The notes: a model not told the origin generated them from the sequence alone. Shown: positions 42,787 through 54,125, counted from the stretch's first letter. The stretch is 64,000 bases of DNA from Porticoccaceae bacterium (GCA_026005035.1 BPKH01000001.1:519610-583609), one strand, 5' to 3'. Translations and numbers: made by a program.

Positions 42787-43997
42787 GGCGCCCCCTCCCC
42801 TTCGCCGTAGGGCGCCTCGGCGGGCGCTGCCGCTCCTCCCTCTTCGGTTGCGGACAGCGCGGGCCGGGAAGCGGCCGGCTCGCCCCGCAGGGCCTGCAGG
42901 GCGCGCAGCGCCTCTCCCAAGGGGGGAAGCTCGGCGCCGACCGGTTCGGCGAGCAGCGCCCGCAGCTCCGCCTCCATGCGGCGCGTCCGCTCGGTGTCGG
43001 CGAAGCGGGTGACGAGCAGGTCCACCGCCCGCTCCAACGCCGCTCCATAGAGCTCCTGCTCGCCCCGCAAGAGCGCCAATTGCGCCTGCTCCAGGGCGAG
43101 GGAGAGCGCGGAGCGGGTGAGCCGCTGCTCGGAGGGGGTCAGCGCCAGCCGGAGTTCCTCGTCGACCCGCTCCACCCGGACGATGCCGGCCAAGGCCGCC
43201 AACGCTCCCCGGGCGCTGGCCCACAGGCGGTCCCAGGGGGACGCTGCCTCAGGGTTGGTCGCAGGGGGCGGGGCGGTAGCCGGCGCGGTGGGAAACTCGA
43301 GCTCGGGGACCTGACGCAACAGGGCATCGAGGCGCAAAAAGAGGGCCTCCCGATCGACTGCCGTGGCGCCCTCGAGACGGGCGAGATCGGCCGCCAGCGC
43401 CCGCCGCACCGGAAAGAGCCGGGGGTCGCCGAGCCTCGCGAGCAGCTGGTCGGCCTCGCGGAGCAAGGCTCTCGCGCCGGCCACCTCCCGCTCGACCCAC
43501 AGGCGCTGCTGGGCGAGTCGCAGCAGGTATTCCACCTCCGCCAGCTTCCAGTAGGGGCGGGCGTCGGCGAGGGCGGCGAGCCGCTCTTCGAGGGCGTCGA
43601 GCCGAACCTCGAGGCTGCCCAGGCGGGGCCTGAGCGCCGCGAGCTCCGCCTCGATCGCCTGCAGCCGCTCCTCGCCGCTGGGCGAGTCCGGCTCGGGCGG
43701 GGTGGCGGAGGGCGGTTGGGCGAGCGCCGCGCGATCCGCCTCCGCCGCGGCTCTGGAGGGGGCCTGCACCCCCTCCTTGTGGGCGGCCGCACCTTGCCCG
43801 GCCGCCGACTGGACGGCGTCCCGGGCCGCAAAGGAGCTCCATGGCAGCCGGTCGCGGCCGGCCCAGTAGGCCGCGCCCGCCGCCACCGCCGTCAGCAGAA
43901 AGATCGCGGGAAGCCGCCTGCGGCGGGGCCGGGGCGAAGGGGCCGTCGCGACGGCGGCCGCTGTCCCTTCATGGGAGTTTGGGCTCTCCTCGGCCAT
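42783..43997 (-). CDS. hemX: HemX-family membrane protein
   Basis: ATG at 43997 gives 404 aa. Cytoplasmic N-terminal tail, one TM helix (LPAIFLLTAVAAGAAYW), a low-complexity Ala-rich linker, then a coiled coil (RLQAIEAELAALRPRLGSLEVRLDALEERL) and a helical C-terminal domain (YWKLAEVEYLLRLAQQRLWV). Often labelled uroporphyrin-III C-methyltransferase, but no methyltransferase motif is present. It overlaps hemD upstream by 29 bases and hemY downstream by 4. Confidence 0.88.
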   Translation of the reverse strand: MAEESPNSHEGTAAAVATAPSPRPRRRRLPAIFLLTAVAAGAAYWAGRDRLPWSSFAARDAVQSAAGQGAAAHKEGVQAPSRAAAEADRAALAQPPSATPPEPDSPSGEERLQAIEAELAALRPRLGSLEVRLDALEERLAALADARPYWKLAEVEYLLRLAQQRLWVEREVAGARALLREADQLLARLGDPRLFPVRRALAADLARLEGATAVDREALFLRLDALLRQVPELEFPTAPATAPPPATNPEAASPWDRLWASARGALAALAGIVRVERVDEELRLALTPSEQRLTRSALSLALEQAQLALLRGEQELYGAALERAVDLLVTRFADTERTRRMEAELRALLAEPVGAELPPLGEALRALQALRGEPAASRPALSATEEGGAAAPAEAPYGEGEGAP

Positions 43998-44784
43998 TGC
44001 TACCGCCCCCGCTTCCCGCTCGCCGGGAAGTGTACCAATCGCAAAGGGCCTCCACCATCGCCTCGGCGAGCGCCGACTCGGCCACCACCAGCCGCGCAAA
44101 GCCGCGCCGCCTTGCCAGTTCGGCCACCCGCCGCCCGGGCACGAGGGCGGCGAGGGCGGTGAGGCGGCGCCGGTCGGGCGGATCCAGGCAGGCGAGCAGG
44201 GCGTCCAGCGTTTCGCCGCTGTGCAGGGCGACCGCCTCCACTTCGCCCCGCGCCAGCCGCGCTGCGATGGCCGCCCCCTGGGAGCGGTCCGCCTCGCGCC
44301 GATAGAGAGCCAGTTTTTCCACCTCCGCCCCGCGCTCGCGCAGGGCTTCTCGCAGGAGCTCCCGCCCCCCCTCCCCCGCCAGGATCAGTACCCGGCGACC
44401 GCGCACCGCAGCGAGCTCCGGCAGGGCGAGAAGACCCTCGCTGTCGCGCCGCGCCGGCACCGCCACGGCCCGGCCCGATTCAGCGAGGGGAGCGGCCGTC
44501 TCCGGCCCGACGGCGGCCAGCGGAACCGGCGGCAAGGTCTCACCCTCAGCGGCCAGCCGGGCGAGTGCGAGCTCCGCCGCATTGCGACTGGTGAAGATCA
44601 GCAGGTCGGCGCGAGCCAGGCGCCGAGCCAACGACCCCGCCGGCGGCAGGGGGCGGATCGCCAGCACCGGGTGGCGGTAGACCCGCGCACCGGCGGCCTC
44701 CAGCCCCTCGGCGAAGCGGTCCGGGGCGCGCGCGGCGCGCACCAGCAGCACGCCCAAACCGGCGAGCGGCCGCTCAGTGGCCAT
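43969..44784 (-). CDS. hemD: Uroporphyrinogen-III synthase
   Basis: The protein is 271 aa. Sequence is weakly conserved as usual for HemD, but the two-domain pattern is clear: [71 protein letters not shown] and the LYRRE segment. It cyclises hydroxymethylbilane with inversion of ring D. It overlaps hemC by 11 bases and hemX by 29. Intact frame. Confidence 0.92.
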   Translation of the reverse strand: MATERPLAGLGVLLVRAARAPDRFAEGLEAAGARVYRHPVLAIRPLPPAGSLARRLARADLLIFTSRNAAELALARLAAEGETLPPVPLAAVGPETAAPLAESGRAVAVPARRDSEGLLALPELAAVRGRRVLILAGEGGRELLREALRERGAEVEKLALYRREADRSQGAAIAARLARGEVEAVALHSGETLDALLACLDPPDRRRLTALAALVPGRRVAELARRRGFARLVVAESALAEAMVEALCDWYTSRRAGSGGGSNGRGEPKLP

Positions 44785-45710
44785 GGGCGGCCAGGGCGAG
44801 GAGGCGGGCCGCCCCGCGGCCGAGGAGTTCTTCCGCCAGCCCCGTGCCCAGCGCCTCGGGAGCGTCGGCGGCGCCGCGGCGCACGCCGCGCAACAATTCC
44901 GTGCCGTCCGGCGCCGCCACCAGTCCGGCCAGTTCCAGATCCCCGGAACCCCAGCGCGCGTGGGCGGCGATGGGCACCTGACAGCCGCCCTCGAGGCGGC
45001 GGTTGAAAGCCCGCTCGGCGCGCACGCAGGCGGCCGTGGGCGGGTGGTGCAGGGGGCTCGAGGAGGGCGAGGAGCACCCCGTCATCGGCCCGGCATTCGA
45101 TGCCGATGGCCCCTTGGCCCACGGCCGGCAAGCACACTTCGGCCGGCAGGCGCTCGCGGATGCGCGCCGCCAGACCGAGGCGCGCCAGGCCCGCCGCGGC
45201 CAGCACCACGGCGTCGAAGCGCCCCTCGTCGAGGCGCGCCAGCCGGGTCTGGACGTTGCCCGCGCAAAAACCCGATCCGCAGGTCCGGCCGGTGGGCGAG
45301 CAACTGACTCTGGCGGCGCAGGCTCGAGGTGCCGATGCGCGCGCCCTGCGGGCAGGTCGGCGAGGGAGGCGTGGCGCGGGCTCACCAGGGCGTCCCAGGG
45401 GTCTTCCCGGGCGCAGATGGCGCCGATGACCAGCCCCTCCGGCAGCTCCATGGGCACGTCCTTCATGGAATGCACGGCGAGGTCGGCCCGCCCCTCGAGG
45501 AGCGCCACCTCGAGCTCCTTGACGAATAAACCCTTACCGCCGATCTTGGCCAGCGGGGGCGTCGAGAATGCGGTCGCCGCGGGGTGGCGACGGGCAGCAG
45601 CTCCACCCGCAGGCCCGGGGTGGTGCGCGATCAGGGCGTCGCGCACGAAGGACGCCTGCCAGAGGGCGAGCGGGCTGCGCCGGGTGGGCGATGCGCAAAC
45701 AGCGGTTCAC
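44774..45710 (-). CDS. hemC: Porphobilinogen deaminase (seven apparent one-base insertions)
   Basis: GTG at 45710 begins VNRCLRIA; corrected length about 309 aa, typical. Recognisable pieces in alternating frames: [90 protein letters not shown] (dipyrromethane-cofactor Cys). Extra bases fit G/C runs at 45686-45688, 45614-45616, 45581-45584, 45555-45559, 45350-45352, 45259-45261 and 45052-45056. All are insertions, so sequence error is more likely than decay. The enzyme joins four porphobilinogens. Confidence 0.85.
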
Positions 45711-45756
45711 GGGCCCCTCTCCGCGCTGCAAAAGCGCATGGTAGCAAAGGCGCACC

Positions 45757-46491
45757 TCAGAGTTCGCGCAACAGCCGGCGCAGGCGGCTGAGGTGGCGCC
45801 GGCTCACCTGGGGGGCGCAGGTCGAGGCCGTTGAGGCGCAGGTAGTAGTGTCCCTCGGGACCGCGCTCCATCCCCCTCGATGTGGGCGAGAGAGGCCAGG
45901 GCGTTGCGATGGATGCGCACGAAGCGGTCGGCGAACTCTGCTTCCAGGTCTTTCAGGGTCTCGTCGAGCAGCGCTTCGCCCTGCCCGTGGTAGGCGGTGA
46001 CGTACTTGTGGTCGGCCTGGAACATGCGCACCTCGGCCACCGGGATCAGGTCGATGCCGCGGCGGCTGCGGGAAGCGATGTGGGTGCGGCCGCCGACGCC
46101 CGGGGCCTGGCGCAGTTCGGCGAGCTGGGCCTTGTTGAGTCGCCGCGCCCGCTCCAGGGCGGCCGCCAGGGCCTCGCGCTTCACCGGCTTGAGCAGGTAG
46201 CCCCACCGCCTGGGAGGTGAAGGCCTCCACTGCGTAGTCGTCGTAGGCGGTGCAGAAGACGATCGCCGGCGGCACCTCCAGTTCGGACAGATACTGGGCG
46301 GCGGCGAGCCCGTCCATGCCCGGCATGCGCACGTCCATCAGGACGATGTCCGGGCGCACCTGGGTCACCAGGGTGAGGGCTTCCTGGCCGCTGCCCGCCT
46401 CGCCCACCACGGCGTAGCCGGGCAGCGCGCCCACCATCCGCCGCAGCCGGTCGCGGGCGAGGGGTTCGTCGTCGACGATCAGCACGCGCAC
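45757..46491 (-). CDS. algR: LytTR-family response regulator AlgR (three apparent insertions)
   Basis: GTG at 46491; corrected length 243 aa. Receiver VLIVDDEPLARDRLRRMV with phospho-acceptor Asp in IVLMDVRMPGMDG and Lys in YLLKPVKREAL. LytTR DNA-binding domain with IPVAEVRMFQADHKYVTAYH, FVRIHRNALASLAHIEG and VSRRHLSRLRRLLREL. Extra bases fit runs at 46201-46204, 45872-45876 and 45810-45815. It sits 7 bases after algZ and 46 bases before hemC, as in Pseudomonas, where AlgR controls alginate and type IV pilus genes. Confidence 0.86.
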   Translation of the reverse strand: MRVLIVDDEPLARDRLRRMVGALPGYAVVGEAGSGQEALTLVTQVRPDIVLMDVRMPGMDGLAAAQYLSELEVPPAIVFCTAYDDYAVEAFTSQAVGLPAQAGEARGPGGRPGAGAATQQGPARRTAPGPGRRRPHPHRFPQPPRHRPDPGGRGAHVPGRPQVRHRLPRAGRSAARRDPERPGSRVRRPLRAHPSQRPGLSRPHRGGWSAVPRDTTTCASTASTCAPQVSRRHLSRLRRLLREL

Positions 46492-46498
46492 GGTCGCT

Positions 46499-47549
46499 TC
46501 AGCCTCCCACCGGGTAGGTGATGACCGTCACCCAGTCCTGGCCCGCGGATCTCGGTGACCACGTCGGGCGCTGCGCCGCCGAAGTGGGCGCGCAGGCGAT
46601 TGCGGACGTTGTCGAGGGCCATGCGGTTGCCTCGATTATGGGCCAGCCGCGGATTGCGCGGATTGCGCACCTCGATGCGCAGGATTCCGTCGCCGGCGGC
46701 CGACCCGGACCGCGATCTCGCCGCCCTCGGGCAACAGTTGAATGCCGTGGTAGACGGCGTTTTCCAACACCGGCTGCAGGGTGAGGGAGGGGGATCAGCA
46801 CGTCGGTGCCGTAGTCACCCACTTCCCACCGGCTGCGCAGCCGCTCGCCGAGGCGCAACTGCTCGATGGCCAGGTAGCGCCGGCAGAGGTTGAGCTCCTC
46901 CCGCAGGGGGGACCAGGGTGGTGGTTGTCCGCCAAGGCGTGGCGGAACAGGTCCGAGAGATCCTCCACCACCGTCTCGGCTCGTTCGGGATCGGAGCCGA
47001 TGAGACTGGCGATGATGTTCATGCTGTTGAACAGGAAATGGGGTCGGATGCGCGCTTGCAGCGCCTGGATGCGCGATTCCAACTCCGCCCGCTCCTTGAC
47101 CCGCACCAGCTGTTGCAGGTAGAGGTGGTGCAGCAGCAAGCCCGCAGGGATGGCGGCGATGAGCAGATGGTCGAGGACCGTCGCCGGCGCCACTGCCAAC
47201 GGCAGGCCCCGGGCAAAGCCCAGAGCCAGTTGTCCGAGGGCGCTCACCAGGGCGGTGACGCAAAGCACCGCCCCCCCATGCCAAGAGCGACGCCGCGGCG
47301 CGGCCGCGGCGCGCCAGCCAGGGGCGGGCCAGACAGAGGAGCGCCCCCGGCCAGCAGCGCCACCCACAGCGCCATCAGCGAGGCGGTGCCGAGCAATCCC
47401 CAATCGAACCGCTCCACTCCGGCGCGCGCCACCACCACCAAAAGCGCCAAGAGCTCGGCGGTGACCACGGCCCCCAGCAGCCCTTCCCCCTCGCACAGGT
47501 CGGGATAGAGGTGCCGCTCTTCGCCTCCCCCACCCATGGGTCCCGCCAT
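46499..47549 (-). CDS. algZ: LytS-type sensor histidine kinase AlgZ/FimS (about seven apparent insertions)
   Basis: ATG at 47549 (or 47537). Removing seven bases gives 347 aa, close to known AlgZ. Several TM segments ([33 protein letters not shown]), then the His_kinase motif [17 protein letters not shown] with phospho-His, and an ATPase with [12 protein letters not shown] (N box) and [10 protein letters not shown]. Breaks lie near 47,338, 47,275, 46,905-46,925 (two), 46,790, 46,695 and 46,545. It is divergent from argH and pairs with AlgR just downstream. Confidence 0.83.
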
Positions 47550-47582
47550 CGCCTCGGTCCTGTCCCTCGGGCCTTCGCACCG

Positions 47583-47588
47583 TATAAT
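47583..47588 (+). promoter_or_regulatory. Candidate -10 box for argH
   Basis: A perfect TATAAT lies 42 bases before the argH ATG in the 81-base algZ/argH divergent gap. No convincing -35 at the usual distance. Confidence 0.4.
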
Positions 47589-47630
47589 AGCGCCCCCGCG
47601 AGACCGGGCGGCCAGCGCCGCGGATTCCAG

Positions 47631-49067
47631 ATGACCGATCGCACCAACCGTTCCTGGGGCGGCCGCTTCGCCGAGCCGACCGACGCCTTCGTCCAGCGCT
47701 TCACCGCCTCGGTCTCCTTCGACCGGCGCCTCTACCGCCACGACATCCAAGGCTCCCTGGCCCACGCCCGCATGCTGGCGCGGATCGGCGTGCTGAGCGC
47801 GGAGGAACTGGCCCAGATCGAGGCGGGCTTCGCCCAGATCCAAGCGGAGATCGAAGCCGGCAGGTTCGCCTGGTCGGAAGCCCTCGAAGACGTCCACATG
47901 AACCTCGAGGCGGCGCTGACCGAACGGATCGGGGAGGCCGGCAAGAAGCTGCACACCGCCCGCTCCCGCAACGACCAGGTGGCCACCGACATCCGCCTGT
48001 GGTTGCGCGACGAGATCGACGCCATCGGCGCCGAGCTCACCCGCCTGCAGGAGGGGATCGTGGAATTGGCGGCGCGCCACACCGACACCCTCATGCCGGG
48101 GTTCACCCACCTGCAGACGGCCCAGCCCGTGACCTTCGGCCACCACCTACTGGCCTGGTTCGAGATGTTGGACCGGGACTGGGAGCGGCTCCAGGATTGC
48201 CGCCGCCGCCTCAACCGCTGTCCGCTGGGGTCGGCGGCCCTGGCCGGCACCGGTTTTCCCATCGACCGCCACTACACCGCCGCCGCCCTGGGCTTCGACG
48301 CCCCCACCGCCAATTCCTTGGACGCGGTGAGCGACCGCGACTTCGCCATCGAGTTCTGCGCCGCTGCCAGCCTGCTCCTCGTCCACCTCTCCCGCATGGC
48401 CGAAGAGCTCGTGCTGTGGACGAGCGCCCAGTTCGACTTCGTCCGCCTGCCGGACCGCTTCTGCACCGGCTCGTCGATCATGCCCCAGAAAAAGAACCCC
48501 GACGTCCCCGAGCTGGTGCGGGGCAAAGCGGGGCGCGTGGCGGGCCACCTGGTGGCCCTCCTGATGTTGATGAAGGGCCAACCGCTCGCCTACAACAAGG
48601 ATAACCAGGAGGACAAAGAACCCCTCTTCGACACCGTCGACACGGTGCGCGACTGCCTGCGCGCCTTCGCCGACATGGTGCCCGCCCTGGAGGTCAACGC
48701 CCAGGCCATGCGCGAGGCGGCGCGGCGCGGCTACGCCACCGCCACCGATCTGGCCGACTACCTGGTGCGCAAGGGCGTTCCCTTCCGCGAGGCCCACGAA
48801 ATCGTCGGGCGGGCGGTGCGCACCGCCCTGGAGAAGGGGGTCGACTTGGCCGAACTTCCCCTGGAGGCGCTGCGCGCCCTCTGCCCCCGAATCGAGGGCG
48901 ACGTCTACCAGGTGCTCACCCTGGAGGGTTCGGTGGCCGCCCGGGACCACGTGGGCGGCACCGCCCCGTCCCGGGTGGCCGCGGCGGTCGCCGAAGCGCG
49001 CCGCCGGCTGGCGGAGCGGTCCGGGGCGACCTGGGCGCCCTCAACCCAAGGCCGATCCCGCCGTTGA
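47631..49067 (+). CDS. argH: Argininosuccinate lyase
   Basis: The protein is 478 aa. [23 protein letters not shown] at the N-terminus, [21 protein letters not shown]-equivalent [12 protein letters not shown], and the signature [19 protein letters not shown] carrying the catalytic Ser. It splits argininosuccinate into arginine and fumarate. A slightly extended C-terminus ([13 protein letters not shown]). Divergent from algZ, a conserved gammaproteobacterial arrangement. Confidence 0.97.
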   Translation: MTDRTNRSWGGRFAEPTDAFVQRFTASVSFDRRLYRHDIQGSLAHARMLARIGVLSAEELAQIEAGFAQIQAEIEAGRFAWSEALEDVHMNLEAALTERIGEAGKKLHTARSRNDQVATDIRLWLRDEIDAIGAELTRLQEGIVELAARHTDTLMPGFTHLQTAQPVTFGHHLLAWFEMLDRDWERLQDCRRRLNRCPLGSAALAGTGFPIDRHYTAAALGFDAPTANSLDAVSDRDFAIEFCAAASLLLVHLSRMAEELVLWTSAQFDFVRLPDRFCTGSSIMPQKKNPDVPELVRGKAGRVAGHLVALLMLMKGQPLAYNKDNQEDKEPLFDTVDTVRDCLRAFADMVPALEVNAQAMREAARRGYATATDLADYLVRKGVPFREAHEIVGRAVRTALEKGVDLAELPLEALRALCPRIEGDVYQVLTLEGSVAARDHVGGTAPSRVAAAVAEARRRLAERSGATWAPSTQGRSRR

Positions 49068-49092
49068 GGCTGCCCGCTCGCGACCGTATACT
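49064..49092 (+). promoter_or_regulatory. Candidate sigma-70 promoter for lptM-lysA-dapF
   Basis: TTGAGG (49064-49069, overlapping the argH stop), a 17-base spacer and TATACT (49087-49092) stand 35 bases before the lptM ATG. Confidence 0.55.
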
Positions 49093-49127
49093 TGCGGGCT
49101 TTCGCTTCTTCGCCGGGACCAAGGGAA

Positions 49128-49244
49128 ATGGGGCGCACCCTCCTCCTCGCCGTGGTGCTCGCCGCCCCCCTCTTCGTCGGGGGGTGCGGCAACAAGGGCG
49201 ATCTCTACCTGCCCGACGCCCAACCGCCCGCCGCTTCGCGCTGA
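49128..49244 (+). CDS. lptM: Small lipoprotein LptM (YifL)
   Basis: A 38-codon frame from the ATG at 49128, with AAGGGA just upstream. Signal sequence TLLLAVVLAAPLFVGGC ends in a lipobox; after the lipid-bearing Cys comes GNKGDLYLPDAQPP, matching the short CG-x-KG-x-LYLP pattern of YifL/LptM, which helps mature the LPS translocon LptD in Escherichia coli. It lies directly before lysA (10 bases), as in other gammaproteobacteria. Confidence 0.9.
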   Translation: MGRTLLLAVVLAAPLFVGGCGNKGDLYLPDAQPPAASR

Positions 49245-49254
49245 GGGGGCGGCC

Positions 49255-50499
49255 ATGGCCTTCGCGCGCCGCGACGGGGAACTCCACGCCGAGCAGGTGC
49301 CGCTTTCGGCCATCGCCCGCGAAGTGGGCACGCCCTGCTACGTGTACAGCCGTGCCGCGCTCACCGCCCGCTTCCGCGCCTGGCGGGACGCCCCCGCCGC
49401 TCAGCCCAAACTGATCTGCTACGCGGTCAAGGCCAATTCCAACCTCGCCGTGCTCGATCTCTTGGCCCGCCTGGGCGCGGGCTTCGACATCGTCTCCGGC
49501 GGCGAGCTCCAGCGGGTGCTGGCGGCGGGGGGCGCGGCGTCCCGGGTGGTCTTTTCGGGGGTGGGCAAGACGCCCCAAGAGATGGCCGAGGCGCTGGCGG
49601 CCGGCATTCGCTGCTTCAACGTGGAATCGGCCGCCGAGCTCGAAGTCCTCGAGGAGGTGGCGGCCGAGCGCCGCCGCCCGGCGCCGGTGGCCCTGCGGGT
49701 CAACCCCGACGTGGACCCCGCCACTCACCCCTACATCGCCACCGGACTCAGGGCCCACAAGTTCGGCATCGAGCTGGAGGGGGCGTTCGACCTCTACCGG
49801 CGGGCCGCCGCCTCCCCCCACCTCCGGGTGGTGGGGCTCGCCTGCCACATCGGCTCGCAGATCACCGACCTCGCCCCCTTTCTCGCCGCCCTCGACCGCC
49901 TGCTCGACCTCCACGACCGGCTCGTGGCGGCGGGGATCCCCCTGCGCCACCTGGATCTCGGCGGCGGCCTCGGCGTCCGCTACCGCGACGAGACGCCGCC
50001 CGAACCGGGGGACTACGTCCGCGCCGTATCCCAGCGGGTGGGTGCGCGGCCGGTCGAGCTCCTCTTCGAACCCGGCCGCTCGGTGGTGGCCGGCGCGGGG
50101 GTCTTTCTCACCCGGGTGCTCTACCTCAAGCGCACCGCCGAGCGCAATTTCGCCATCGTCGACGGGGCGATGAACGACCTCTTGCGCCCGGCGCTCTACG
50201 ATGCCTGGATGGCGGTGGAAGCGGTGAGCGATGCCCCCCGGGAGGCGGACCGCTACGACGTGGTGGGCCCGGTCTGCGAGTCGGGCGATTTCCTGGCCCG
50301 GGATCGACTGCTCGCCTTGGCGCCCGGCGATCTCCTCGCGGTGCGGGACGCCGGTGCCTACGGCTTTTCCATGAGCTCCAACTACAACAGCCGCGGCCGC
50401 GCGGCGGAGGTGCTGGTGGACGGCGACCGCTACCACCTGGTGCGCCGCCGGGAGACCTTCGCCGACCTGGTGCGGGGCGAAACGCGCTTGCCGGAGTGA
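49255..50499 (+). CDS. lysA: Diaminopimelate decarboxylase
   Basis: The protein is 414 aa. PLP-binding Lys in CYAVKANSN, Gly-rich [34 protein letters not shown] and the catalytic Cys in [15 protein letters not shown]. Makes L-lysine from meso-diaminopimelate. Part of lptM-lysA-dapF-DUF484-xerC, with a 2-base gap to dapF. Confidence 0.97.
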   Translation: MAFARRDGELHAEQVPLSAIAREVGTPCYVYSRAALTARFRAWRDAPAAQPKLICYAVKANSNLAVLDLLARLGAGFDIVSGGELQRVLAAGGAASRVVFSGVGKTPQEMAEALAAGIRCFNVESAAELEVLEEVAAERRRPAPVALRVNPDVDPATHPYIATGLRAHKFGIELEGAFDLYRRAAASPHLRVVGLACHIGSQITDLAPFLAALDRLLDLHDRLVAAGIPLRHLDLGGGLGVRYRDETPPEPGDYVRAVSQRVGARPVELLFEPGRSVVAGAGVFLTRVLYLKRTAERNFAIVDGAMNDLLRPALYDAWMAVEAVSDAPREADRYDVVGPVCESGDFLARDRLLALAPGDLLAVRDAGAYGFSMSSNYNSRGRAAEVLVDGDRYHLVRRRETFADLVRGETRLPE

Positions 50500-50501
50500 A
50501 G

Positions 50502-51332
50502 ATGCTGCTGCGCTTCACCAAGATGCACGGCCTCGGCAACGACTTCGTGGTGATCGACGGGGTCACCCAGGAGGTGCGCCTCTCCCCCGAACAGATCCGC
50601 CGCCTGGCCGACCGCCACACCGGGGTCGGCTGCGACCAGGTGCTGCTGGTGGAACCGCCCCCGCGGGCAGATGCCGATTTCGGCTACCGGATCTTCAACG
50701 CCGACGGCAGCGAAGCCGAGCAGTGCGGCAACGGCCTGCGCTGCGTGGCCAAGTTCGTCCGCGACCGCCGCCTGACGGCGCGGCGCGAGATCCGCTTCGC
50801 CACCCGCGCCGGCGTCGCCGCGGCGCGCCTCGAGGGCGGCGGGAAGGTGACGGTGGACATGGGCCCGCCGACCCTGGATCCCGAGCGGATCCCCTTCGTG
50901 GCCGAACGGGCGCAACCCTCCCACGCCCTCGACCTGGAGGGGCGCACGGTGGTGATCGCCGCCATCTCCATGGGCAACCCCCACGCGGTGGTCGAGGTGG
51001 AGGACGTGGCCAGCGCTCCGGTGGCCACCCTGGGGCCGGCCATCGAGCGCCACCCGCGCTTTCCCGCAGGCGCCAACGTGGGCTTCGTCGCTTTTCGCAG
51101 CCGCACCGCCGTCGATCTGCGGGTCCACGAACGGGGCGCGGGAGAGACCCGCGCCTGCGGCACCGGGGCCTGCGCCGCGGTGGTGGCGGGGGTGCTCTGG
51201 GGACGGCTCGACGCCCGCGTCGAGGTGCGGCTGCCGGGTGGCACGCTGGAGGTCCAGTGGGAAGGCCCCGGCCATTCGGTTATGATGACCGGGCCTGCGG
51301 TGACCGTGTTCCAGGGGCGGATCCGGCTGTGA
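50502..51332 (+). CDS. dapF: Diaminopimelate epimerase
   Basis: ATG at 50502 (276 aa) is chosen since GGAG sits 5 bases upstream; a GTG at 50496 is in frame. The first catalytic Cys is in [15 protein letters not shown], the second in [29 protein letters not shown] opens the protein. It interconverts LL- and meso-diaminopimelate for lysine and peptidoglycan. Confidence 0.97.
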   Translation: MLLRFTKMHGLGNDFVVIDGVTQEVRLSPEQIRRLADRHTGVGCDQVLLVEPPPRADADFGYRIFNADGSEAEQCGNGLRCVAKFVRDRRLTARREIRFATRAGVAAARLEGGGKVTVDMGPPTLDPERIPFVAERAQPSHALDLEGRTVVIAAISMGNPHAVVEVEDVASAPVATLGPAIERHPRFPAGANVGFVAFRSRTAVDLRVHERGAGETRACGTGACAAVVAGVLWGRLDARVEVRLPGGTLEVQWEGPGHSVMMTGPAVTVFQGRIRL

Positions 51333-52024
51333 AAAGCGGCGAACAAGCGCGGCAACCGGAAGAAGACCGGCTGGAGGAACGGCGGGTGGCCCAATACCTC
51401 GCCGAACATCCCGACTTCCTCAACCGCCATCCCGAGCTCTTCGCCCGCCTCGCCCTTCCCCATCCCTCCGGCCCGGCGGTCTCCCTGCTGGAGCGCCAGG
51501 CGGCGCTGTTGCGGCGGCGCAACGGCGAACTGAGCCGCCGGTTGGAGGAACTGCTCGCCCGCTCGCGGGCCAACGAGCGGCTGTTCGAAAAGACCCGCCG
51601 CTTGCTGCTCACCCTCCTGGAGACGCCGGGGCGGGAGGCGCGGGCCGCGCGCCTCCTCGACGGCCTGCACCGGGAGTTCGAGATTCCCTTCGCAGCCCTG
51701 GTGGCGGTGGCGCCGGAACCGCCCTTCACCGGCGGCGAGCAGCTGGCGGAGGACGAAGCCCAAGCTCTGTTCGGCCCGCTGCTGGCCACCGACACCCCCC
51801 TCTGCGGGCCGCTGCGCTACCGCCAAGCCGAGGCACTGTTCGGCGACCTGCGGGCGCGCCGCGTGGGTTCGGCGGCGGTGGTGCCCCTGCGCGCCGGCGG
51901 CCGAACCCTCGCCCTGCTCGCCCTCGGTCATCCCGACGGCCTCCACTACCGGCGCGACGTCGACACCCTGTTCTTGCGCTTTCTGGGAGAGGTCAGTGCC
52001 CGCCTCCTCGCCGCACCGGCGTGA
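51329..52024 (+). CDS. DUF484 family protein
   Basis: GTG at 51329 overlaps the dapF stop; 231 aa. [22 protein letters not shown] near the N-terminus is the DUF484 hallmark, followed by a coiled coil ([26 protein letters not shown]) and a GAF-like C-terminal domain ([20 protein letters not shown]). Function unknown; the gene lies between dapF and xerC in many gammaproteobacteria. It overlaps xerC by 29 bases. Confidence 0.93.
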   Translation: MKSGEQARQPEEDRLEERRVAQYLAEHPDFLNRHPELFARLALPHPSGPAVSLLERQAALLRRRNGELSRRLEELLARSRANERLFEKTRRLLLTLLETPGREARAARLLDGLHREFEIPFAALVAVAPEPPFTGGEQLAEDEAQALFGPLLATDTPLCGPLRYRQAEALFGDLRARRVGSAAVVPLRAGGRTLALLALGHPDGLHYRRDVDTLFLRFLGEVSARLLAAPA

Positions 52025-52943
52025 GCCCGCGGCCGACGGCGGCCTCGCCGCCCAGCTCGGCGACTTCCTCGCCTTTCTCGCCCACCAGCGCCAACTCTCG
52101 CCGCGTACCCTGGACGCCTACCGGCGCGACTGCCAGCGCTTCGCCTGCTGGTGTGCGGCCCACGGCCTCGCCGCGCCGGCGGCGGTGGACGCCGGACACC
52201 TACGCGCCTGGCTGCGCGAAGAGCGGATGCGCGGCCTCTCCCCGGCGAGCCTCGCCCGGCGCTTGGCCGCGGTACGCGCCTGGGGCGAGTACTGGGTGCG
52301 CGGCAAGCTCGTGGACGCCAATCCCGCCGCCGGCATCCGGGCGCCGCGCCGGCCGCGCCGCCTGCCCTCGACCCTGGATCCGGACCAGGTGGCGGTACTC
52401 CTCCAGTTGCCGGGCGACGATCCCCTGGTGCGCCGCGACCGGGCGATGCTCGAACTCTTCTACTCCTCCGGTTTGCGGCTTTCGGAACTCGCCGCCCTGG
52501 ACCTCGGCCACCTCGACCTCGCCGAGCGCACCGTGCGGGTCCTGGGCAAGGGCCGCAAGGAGCGGATCCTGCCGGTGGGCCGCCAGGCCTGCGCGGCCCT
52601 GGCCGACTGGCTCGCGGTGCGCGCCGCCCCCCCGGAGGAGCGCGCCCTCTTCGTCGGCCGCCGGGGCCGGCGCCTGTCGCCGCGCGCCATCCAAGCGAGG
52701 CTCGCCCTCTGGGGCCGGCGCCAGGGCGTTCCGGGCAGATTGCACCCCCACCTGCTTCGCCACTCCTTCGCCAGCCATCTGCTGGAATCGAGCGGCGATC
52801 TGCGCGCGGTCCAGGAGCTGCTCGGCCACGCCAATCTCTCCACCACCCAGATCTACACCCACTTGGACTTCCAACACCTGGCGGCGGTGTACGACCGCGC
52901 CCATCCCCGCGCCCGCCGCGCCGCAGACGAGGGAGAAGACTGA
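51996..52943 (+). CDS. xerC: Tyrosine recombinase XerC
   Basis: GTG at 51996; 315 aa. SAM-like N-terminal core-binding domain ([19 protein letters not shown]) and catalytic domain with Arg in [13 protein letters not shown], Lys in [22 protein letters not shown] (His-x2-Arg), [15 protein letters not shown] with the nucleophilic Tyr. With XerD it resolves chromosome dimers at dif. Position after DUF484 favours XerC over a phage integrase. Confidence 0.95.
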   Translation: MPASSPHRREPAADGGLAAQLGDFLAFLAHQRQLSPRTLDAYRRDCQRFACWCAAHGLAAPAAVDAGHLRAWLREERMRGLSPASLARRLAAVRAWGEYWVRGKLVDANPAAGIRAPRRPRRLPSTLDPDQVAVLLQLPGDDPLVRRDRAMLELFYSSGLRLSELAALDLGHLDLAERTVRVLGKGRKERILPVGRQACAALADWLAVRAAPPEERALFVGRRGRRLSPRAIQARLALWGRRQGVPGRLHPHLLRHSFASHLLESSGDLRAVQELLGHANLSTTQIYTHLDFQHLAAVYDRAHPRARRAADEGED

Positions 52944-52944
52944 C

Positions 52945-53671
52945 ATGCGCGCCCCGCTGATCGCTTTCTTGGCCGTCCTCTCGCTTCCCCCCGCGCAAGC
53001 GGCCCCCGCCCGAAGAGGAGCCCCACGCGGGAAGGGATTGCCCGCGCCTTCTGGCCATCGTCGGCGAAGGGGTGGCTAGGGGCCGTCCCGATCGGGTGGA
53101 AGTGGCCCTGGAAGTGGCGACCCACGACGCCGACCCGGGGCGGGCCAGGCGCCTGGCCGACGAGCGCGTGGCGCGCTTCCTGGCCGCCCTGGAACAGCTG
53201 GGGGTGGCGCGGGAGGACGTCACCGCCGCCTCGGTGCGCCTCGCGCCCCTGTACGAGTGGCGCGACCGCGAGCGGGTGTTTGCGGGCTACGAGGCGCGGC
53301 GCGGGGTGCGCGTCGGGCTCGGCGACCTGGAGCGCCTCGACGCCCTGCTCGCCGCCGCCACCGACGCCGGTATCGACCGCGTTCTGGCCATCCACTATGC
53401 GTCGAGCCGCCAGCGAGCCCTCGAGGAGGAGGCGCGCCGCCGGGCCGTGGCCGATTCTCTGGAAAAGGCGCGCACCCTGGCCGCGGCCTACGGCGCCCGC
53501 CTGGGAGCGGTGCGGCGGATCGACTACCGGGAGACCGGCGCGCCGCGCCCCCTCGCGGAGCTCGCCGCGGCGCGCGCCGACGGGCCCGGCCAGAGCTATC
53601 TGCCGGACGAGGTGGAAGTCCGCGAACGGGTGGCGGTGGAGTTCGATCTGCTGCCCAGGAGCGCCCCTTGA
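52945..53671 (+). CDS. SIMPL-domain (DUF541) periplasmic protein, one frameshift
   Basis: ATG at 52945 follows the xerC stop by one base. A signal peptide [19 protein letters not shown] is in one frame, and the mature SIMPL domain ([20 protein letters not shown] through [11 protein letters not shown]) in the next. One extra C in the run 53003-53007 explains it; corrected length 241 aa. Family members are exported beta-rich proteins that can oligomerise into rings; function poorly known. Confidence 0.85.
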
Positions 53672-53678
53672 GCGCGCT

Positions 53679-54125
<447 letters not shown>

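Noticed and set aside
45052-47340. Real pseudogenes hemC, algR and algZ
   Set aside because: All breaks are single-base additions mostly in short G/C runs, corrected proteins keep every key residue, and heme synthesis genes around them are intact, so sequence error is more likely.
51996-52943. Mobile-element integrase
   Set aside because: The tyrosine recombinase sits in the conserved dapF-DUF484-xerC context and has housekeeping XerC length and motifs.
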